Source: Brassica napus
Taxonomy: Eukaryota > Streptophyta > Magnoliopsida > Brassicales > Brassicaceae
DNA: 64,000 nucleotides
Assembly: GCF_020379485.1 (NCBI RefSeq)
Contig: NC_063449.1
Span: 32,547,473 to 32,611,472, forward strand
Direction of reading: 5' to 3'
Under the pieces are notes generated by a model that worked only from the letters and a program-made list of their open reading frames with translations, ran no database searches and was not told the DNA's origin. Positions 57,843 through 64,000 of this stretch are shown one piece after another (the stretch's first letter is position 1; each line of letters begins with the position of its first letter). The position numbers and the translations under genes are program-made.

Positions 57843-57953
57843 AATGCAACACGCAATAACGAGACAACATGCACCTTGATGCTCAGGAGGGAGGCCTATG
57901 GGTTGGTGAGCACGTTTTTCCAGCGATGGAGGAACTTCCCACCTATACTTCAT
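57843..57953 (-). other. possible short coding exon, unidentified
   Basis: On the minus strand an ATG at 57953 opens MKYRWEVPPSLEKRAHQPIG, then LPPEHQ, followed by a GT donor (CATCAAG/GTGCATG). The peptide looks protein-like, but I cannot assign it and see no second exon. Confidence 0.3.
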
Positions 57954-59700
57954 TCTTCCACTGCTTGAGATTTGATTGGTTCTATTGTTAAGTTACTGAC
58001 ACGTTTTGTTATTAACCAAATATACCGTAATTTAGTAACTATATTGGTACATTCATGACAACACTAATTATACATATGACAGAGTTGATGAATACATCAT
58101 ATTTTTATTATTTCGCCATGTCAACACAAAGATAATCAAAATCTAAACTGTCATATTCACCGGTTTGTTTGTTTGTATGCTCACGTAACATACCGAAAAA
58201 GATTTATTCAAGAACATATATATTCAACAGGCAATAACATTTTTATTATTATTTTACATAAATATAAAGAATATACGCAACCTGAATCGTAAACATAAAA
58301 CGTACCGTGTGGATTGTTTCAACGAGAAGGAGATTGTAATTCTTTTTAGGGGATTACACAACGAGCTTTATTCTGTAAGTACTGCTTAAAAGACATGTAT
58401 ATTTTCAAAAAATAAAATTATTATTATACATCTAACAATATTTCAATTAATAGAAAAATAAATAAAGAATATTGTTAATAAATTTTGCATTAAAATTTTA
58501 AAACAAATTTTTATTCTAAAACAATATTTAAATTGAAACGGATAGAGTAGTAACCAAGAAATGACATGGAAACAGCAAGCCGTTAACTTTTTCCCTAGTT
58601 TCGTGCATACTTTAGACTAGGCTGTTAGCCTTATCATAGGCCGCACTCCATGCCGTTTTCCACTATTGCTTTTCGACTTTCCCACCTCTACTCTCCATTA
58701 GTCTTCCCCATTTCTAGGGCCTAGCCATAACAGAAATATTTAATTTCATTTTGAGTATATAAAAACAATAAATGACGTTTGAGATGAAACTAATAATGCA
58801 GTTTCAAACTTGGAGGTGGGCCTGAGCATTTGGGCTCGCAATTGGGTTTCGATTATGTCCAAGGTCTCGGTTATTCGAGTTTATCAAAATCAGCTCCATT
58901 CGGATTATATGAAAGTTCGGTTCGAGACTGATTCGGGTTCTATCAGGTTCGAGTCAGAATTATTAAATCTTCAAAGAACCGGTACAACCCGATGTACTTT
59001 CGGGTTCGGCTCCCAATCGGTTCTTCGGTTTAAAAATACCTTATTTGTATTAACATAAATAAAATCGGTTCTTCAGTTTTAAAGTACCTGATTTGCACCT
59101 ATTTTGTAACCAAAACATAACTAAAATCGATTCAAAAATAAGAGAGGAACATAAAAAATGTTCATTCAAAATTAAACGAAAGGTAAACATAGTTATTGAT
59201 AGAAAGAAAATCAAATAAATGAAAGCATAAAACGAAAATCAAGTTCTCATGATATGAAAAACAATATTCAATGAAAACAAAACCAAAATCTAAAAATTTC
59301 AAGATTGAATCGTCACTTTCAACCATCCACCTCCATGTAATAGATAATTATTTTAGATTTTTTCAATAATATCTTAGTGTACCTTTCGTTTACATATTAT
59401 CAATTGAGATCATGTTTGGTACAAAATAATTTTTGGGATTTTGAATGTTTCAGATTATATCGGGTATCCATTTAGGTTCGGGTTCGGTTCGGATAACACT
59501 TATAACCCAAAATACCATAAAATAAGATCCATTTGGTATTTGTGTCGAGTTTGGATCGGTTTGGATTCAATTTTATCGGATCAGGTTCGGTTCGGTTCGG
59601 ATTTTTGGGATCGGTTTATTTGTCCGGTTCTACTTGGAGGAATTACGAACTTTGGTCCATTTGTCCATAAACTTCTAGTAATTAAGAAATAAACTCATAC
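57954..59700. other. intergenic with repetitive GGTTCGG-rich sequence
   Basis: No gene. 58800-59060 and 59440-59640 are rich in TTCGGGTTCGGTTCGG-like words, which keep frames open by composition. The region around 58380-58560 resembles a degraded Stowaway-like end (AAACGGATAGAGTAG). Confidence 0.45.
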
Positions 59701-60128
59701 ACTCATTGTCATGGCCAAGTCATACACTCATACAATACCTATGTTTAGTCAATCCTCATTGTCATGGCCAAGTCAGTGCACCAACTTAATAATTGAATCA
59801 CAACATAGATTCCTCAGAAAAAAAAGTTACATTAAAAAATGACAAATCTTAACAAAATGGATATTATACATTTGGGACAAAGACAATAAGGTCGCGAGGA
59901 CCGAGTTTCATATACAAAAGCAAACCTTCCAACAGGAAAAGTTCCATATTATTCTACCATGTTCAAACGGTGGACTTCACGGTCATACTATGACTAAAGT
60001 AAAACCAAAATCCCTGACCAAGTCAAAACACTCCCACTAGACCTTCTAGATCATACATATTACACATTTTACAGTACATTTTTATCCACACAAATGTAAC
60101 AACATTTATATACAAGTTACCTTGTCTC

Positions 60129-62485
60129 TCAAGGCAAGAACTTCTCCAGCAAATTCCCAAAGAAGAAACTGGTTTTGGCCCACCCTCCTCCTGTTCCAGC
60201 TTGACCTTCTTCTTTCCATCTCCTGCTAGGTACCTTGTTCTTCACGTTAATCATCATACTGTGTCCAATCTCTCCACGTAACGCCTCTATCGTCTTCACG
60301 TCCACTGGATTCCCTGAAGCATCTCTCACATAGAAAACGTTAACCGCTTGTTCTCCAACTGTTGTCACACCAGCTCGAGTCACTGAAAGACCATGCTCTC
60401 TCAGAATCCTAGTCACTTCAGACAGAAGTCCAACTCTGTCCTTTGCACATAGCTCCAAACTCCAGCCCTAGAAATAGTTTCAGACAATAACTTAAAGAAA
60501 TTATTGCTTGTAACGCAAGAAACACTAAAAGAAGATGTATGTGTTTAAGCGTTAACTTACCTAAATACAGTTCAGACAATAACTTAAGGAACTGTTACTT
60601 CTAGTGAAAGAAGCATCAAAATAAGATGTGTGTGTTTAAGGGTAAACTTACCTCACTGAATTGAGTTTCAGACTATAACCTAAGGAACTGTTGCTTCTAA
60701 TGCAAGAAACATCAAAAGAAGATGTGTGTGTGTGTTTAATGGTTGGCTTGTCTCACTAAAATTGAGTTTTAGACAATAACTTAAGGAACTGTTACTTCTA
60801 TTAAAAGAATAAAACTAAAAGAAGATGTGTGTGGTTAAGGGTTAACTCACCTCTCTGAACTGAGTTTCAGCCAAAATTAAGAAACTGTTACTTCTAGTGC
60901 AAGAAACACAAAAAGAAGATGTGTGTGTTTTACCTCGCTGACTCTTCTATGTATTGCAGCTTCTAGGCATTTGATAACTCTCTCTTTCTCTCCTTCAGAG
61001 TCAAGAGTGCAACCATCTTTGTGTCTGATGAAATACTCCTGAGAGGCATGAGGACCACTCGATGTAATCGTGGCGTGAAACACAATGTACTGCATATCAG
61101 TAAGCGTGCATACAATGTCGAACATCAGCTTAGCTCTATCCTCACAGCTCACGCTTATCACAGAGTAACCTTTCTCTTCACAATGCTCAACAGTGATCTT
61201 AGGCTCGAGTCCAGAACCATCAACCTTACTCACTGCATCATAGTCTCTATCAGCGAAAAGCATCTGATGAAGCCTACGGTCAACATGAGTGGACCCAATG
61301 GAGAGACTCGTCCGAGCAACTTTCTCATTTTCTTGTTCAGACCCGCGTATCACAAGGTTGAGCTGCTCTTCCATTGCAGACAATCTTTCTGGATCATCAA
61401 CGGCTCTAGAGGTCTCGTTATCATTCACATAGAGAACACAAGCGATCCTACGGTTATGAGTCCATGCTTCAGCTGCCACTACATTGAAGTGTAGGTCTGC
61501 TAGTACAGCTGAGATCTCAGACAAGAGACCAGGACGGTCACGAGCAATGATCTCGATTGATGTGTGGTCGCCTAGTGAGTGGACACCGACTCTTTTACCT
61601 GGCCAAGTGTTTTGTGAAGACGCAGCATGACCCTTTGGTCCCAACACCTGACAAGAAGTACAAGAATCATATACTCCCTTTCTTCCACAATGATACATTT
61701 TTACTGGTTTCACATATAATAAAAAATGATTAATGTGTAAAAACAACTTCCTATAAATTAACCTATAATTTAAACCAATAGTTTTAATCATAACTACTTG
61801 AATTTAACAAATTTTTTTACTTATTAAATATGCATACAAACTTTAAAAAATATAACTTAAAACAAATTTTTTTCTCAAAACATTCATATTCGTGGAGCGG
61901 AGAGAGTATATATATACAAAACCATACATTTACAGGTTTTTATTACATACCTTCTCGATGTAATCAATTGTTTTGCTATCAGTAACCTTGTTTCCTTGTT
62001 GATCAGTGACATGGAAAACTATTAAGATGTGAAAGATGGAATCAAATGAGTGCTTCATTGGAGTGAAACATTTATATAAATGTGCAGTTATTACCGTCCA
62101 TGAACCATCCACCATCAGAAGAGATGTATGCTTTGGTGATAGTGAGATCAAGATCGGTTAGAACTTGCACAACTTCTAGTAGTATACCAGGTTTGTTCAT
62201 ACTGTCAACCTATTAATAAACACTCACACACATCAAAATTCAAAACCAATTTCAAATGGTGTTAATTAGAGAAGGAAGGACGCTTTTACCTTGACAAGAG
62301 TGCATTGTTTGCAGCTAGTGTTGTCTATAGACACACTTCAACAACAACAACATAGAAGAGTATGAGCTTGATTAAGTATGTGATAATCTTAAAGGAGTTG
62401 GTGATTAATATTACCTTGGAGGATTTATTCTGGAGCTCAAGTTCTCATATTCAGGATCAAAGTAGGGCCAGTAAACTTTAGCCAT
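60129..62485 (-). CDS. ACR3: ACT-domain repeat protein ACR3
   Basis: ACR proteins carry four ACT domains and are thought to be amino-acid sensors or regulators; no catalytic domain is known. Six coding exons: 62415-62485, 62290-62335, 62095-62209, 61951-62018, 60934-61647, 60129-60467, all GT/AG; 1353 nt, 450 residues against 453 in Arabidopsis ACR3. It starts [23 protein letters not shown] signatures include [20 protein letters not shown] (about 45-65), [36 protein letters not shown] and [20 protein letters not shown]. The C-terminus is [20 protein letters not shown]. No stop or frameshift was found. Intron 5 is filled by tandem repeats and intron 4 holds a Stowaway MITE. Confidence 0.95.
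60470..60930 (-). repeat. tandem repeats in ACR3 intron 5 that copy the 5' splice region
   Basis: Four diverged units of about 95-115 bp, plus the authentic exon 5/intron 5 junction as the fifth. On the gene strand each has (A/G)GTAAGT-like, then TTAACCCTTAAACACACACA, CATCTTCTTTTGATG, AACAGTTCCTTAAGTTATTG and CTGAAACTCA. Potential donors lie at 60849-60850 (GTGAGT), 60650-60651 (GTAAGT) and 60559-60560 (GTAAGT); the real donor at 60932-60933 is GTAAAA. Confidence 0.85.
61674..61906. mobile_element. Stowaway-like MITE in ACR3 intron 4
   Basis: Left end CTCCCTTTCTTCCACAATG and right end, reverse-complemented, CTCTCTCCGCTCCACGAATA, flanked by TA on both sides. 233 bp, AT-rich interior. Confidence 0.75.
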
Positions 62486-63340
62486 TAATCTTTAAGCTCT
62501 TCACACGTTCTGAAGTTAACCAAAAGAAGTTATATATATCAAACAAGACACATAACAAGACAGAGCAGCTCTCAACAAGTTGCAAGAAAAGCTTTTGCCT
62601 GCAGGATCAAAATAAGTGAATCTTGGCCTCTAAGTAACTAGACAGAAGAAGAAGATAGAGAGATAAAGATTTTCATAACGAGAAACCACAAACTGAGATT
62701 CTCTTTCCTCCTTTTCTAGTCCTTCTCAACCAGAGGAGATAGAAAGAAGAATAGATTCGTAAAAGTCTCTCTCTAAACTATGAAAATCAAAACTAGAAAG
62801 ATATATTCTGAGCAACTGTTTTAATTCTTTTCTTTCTTTTTTTCTCTAAGAGTTGACATGAGATTCCTCCCTAGTATGCATAAAGGATCCATGAACTTAG
62901 AAGTAGCTTTTAAAAGTGAAAAAAACATGGAGGAATATATAAAGTAATAAAAAAAAAACTTTGATGTAAGAAGATATGATTGGTCAAAGATGGAATCTAA
63001 AATGTTAACACTGTACACTAGTATAAAAATAAAATAATGACAATATGCCAACTTGCACCACTGAGAACAGCGTCACACAGCCACACCAACAACAACAACA
63101 ACAATGAAAATGAGACAAACTCTATGTTAGTCGATTCCATGATAAATTTTTTTTTTAAAACCCATTTATGGCAGAATCACAACTTGAGAAAGACAGTGGA
63201 GAAAACCTAGAAAGATTACAGATTTGAAGTGTTGAGAGAGTGAGAATCGTTTACCTTTAGTATGAGAGAGCTCAGAGAAAGCTCAAGTTTTGTGGAGACG
63301 GTGATAGGAGAGAGACAGAGAGAGAAATCTTGTGGAGAGA
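62486..63340 (-). promoter_or_regulatory. ACR3 5' UTR with a probable leader intron
   Basis: On the gene strand a leader exon near 63256-63340 ends CATACTAAAG before GTAAACG. An acceptor TTAACTTCAG at about 62515-62524 leads into the exon holding the ATG. CT/GA-rich tracts at 62690-62780 and 63300-63350 are typical plant leaders. Exact transcript start unknown. Confidence 0.5.
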
Positions 63341-64000
63341 TTATTACAAATCTTTACATCTTTTAGAAGACAAAAGATACACGGAGGAGACAGAGACAGA
63401 AGCAGAGCAAGTGTCCTCAAGCAAAAACAAAAGAGATGTCTGTCTGCCTCTACTCTTTCTTTTCTTTCTCTTTTAATGAGTTTGAAGTAATAGGAATCTT
63501 AATACGACAAACCCTCTAAAATTTAATTGAAACTGTTTCATTTCTAGAGCCTTTAATTAAATGAGAATTAATCAGACATGACGAAGCGAACATTATAATT
63601 AGTGGTGGTGTTAATACGAAACTATTCCACTCTCTTACTCACGCTAGCTACAGCGCGTGTCTTACACTCTCCATTGTTGATGTTTTTAAGTCCATTAGCA
63701 CTTAGCAGTGTTTACAACTTGATATTTGATAACATTATGTGTGTGCTTTGTGTTGGAGTTAATAATTGTAGTTTATATCACTAAACAGTCTAATCTCAAC
63801 AATTACTTTGTGTATAATAACGCAAAGAGCGCGTGAAGATGGAAACGTTTGGATATCACGGTGCGTTTTTTTCACTTGATTGCTTCATCGACATGAAAAA
63901 CGTCATAAATAGCGTTATAGTGACAAAACTACTGAGTTCAAAAACGGTTAAAGTAAAGGTAGACGATATAACAGACGCGCATAAACAATAACGGCGGTTT
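63341..64000. other. ACR3 upstream region to the window end
   Basis: No gene recognised. The sequence should hold the ACR3 promoter. Confidence 0.4.

Noticed and set aside
58810..59692. Two ORFs of about 80 codons
   Set aside because: They lie in GGTTCGG-rich repetitive sequence that biases against stops; no domain recognised.

Overview
This is plant nuclear DNA from the Brassiceae (Brassica or Raphanus type). Split genes with short introns, an AT-rich background and dense nested transposons point to a plant, and the coding exons read as close orthologues of Arabidopsis chromosome 1 genes. From memory of Arabidopsis, the order VPS45 (broken), ADH1, RH29, DnaJ (broken), SKP2B, ACR3 follows the At1g77140 to At1g76990 interval. 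Many genes of that interval, including FLM/MAF1 and PIN6, are missing. I read this as one fractionated copy of a triplicated ancestral block. The sequence alone does not settle the species.

Layout. 0-8 kb: a 5' VPS45 pseudogene, a small MITE, a PIF/Harbinger-type element with a decayed Myb/NAM-like ORF, an intact seven-exon ADH1 (minus) and a Helitron about 320 bp upstream of the ADH1 start. 8-20 kb: an NYN-domain gene split just after its start codon by a Ty1/copia element (Copia-1), whose gag is in turn split by a CACTA element carrying a TNPA-like gene and a long inverted repeat. 20-27 kb: a second copia (Copia-2) with nearly identical LTRs but damaged gag and pol, then a pectate lyase pseudogene. 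27-32 kb: an intact ten-exon RH29 RNA helicase gene and one intact tRNA-Gln(UUG) with a truncated duplicate. 32-37 kb: AT-rich repeats and a second Helitron carrying a replication-protein-A-like fragment. 37-48 kb: an L1-type LINE interrupted by a Tnt1/Tork-like copia (Copia-3). 48-52 kb: nested MITEs, a three-repeat polyubiquitin gene and an AGD12/13-like ARF-GAP fragment (a pair whose Arabidopsis counterparts are neighbours on chromosome 4), then a DnaJ pseudogene. 52-64 kb: intact SKP2B, a solo LTR, hAT and Stowaway MITEs, and intact ACR3.

Probably functional: ADH1, RH29, polyubiquitin, SKP2B, ACR3 and tRNA-Gln. Almost everything else is mobile DNA at different stages of decay. Most insertions can be bounded to the base because their target-site duplications are visible. 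No bacterial-style operon, CRISPR array or defence island is present. The most unusual items are the gene/copia/CACTA nest, the CACTA foldback, a short two-helix ORF in the leader of Copia-2, a three-fold LINE target duplication, and a tandemly repeated 5' splice region in an ACR3 intron.
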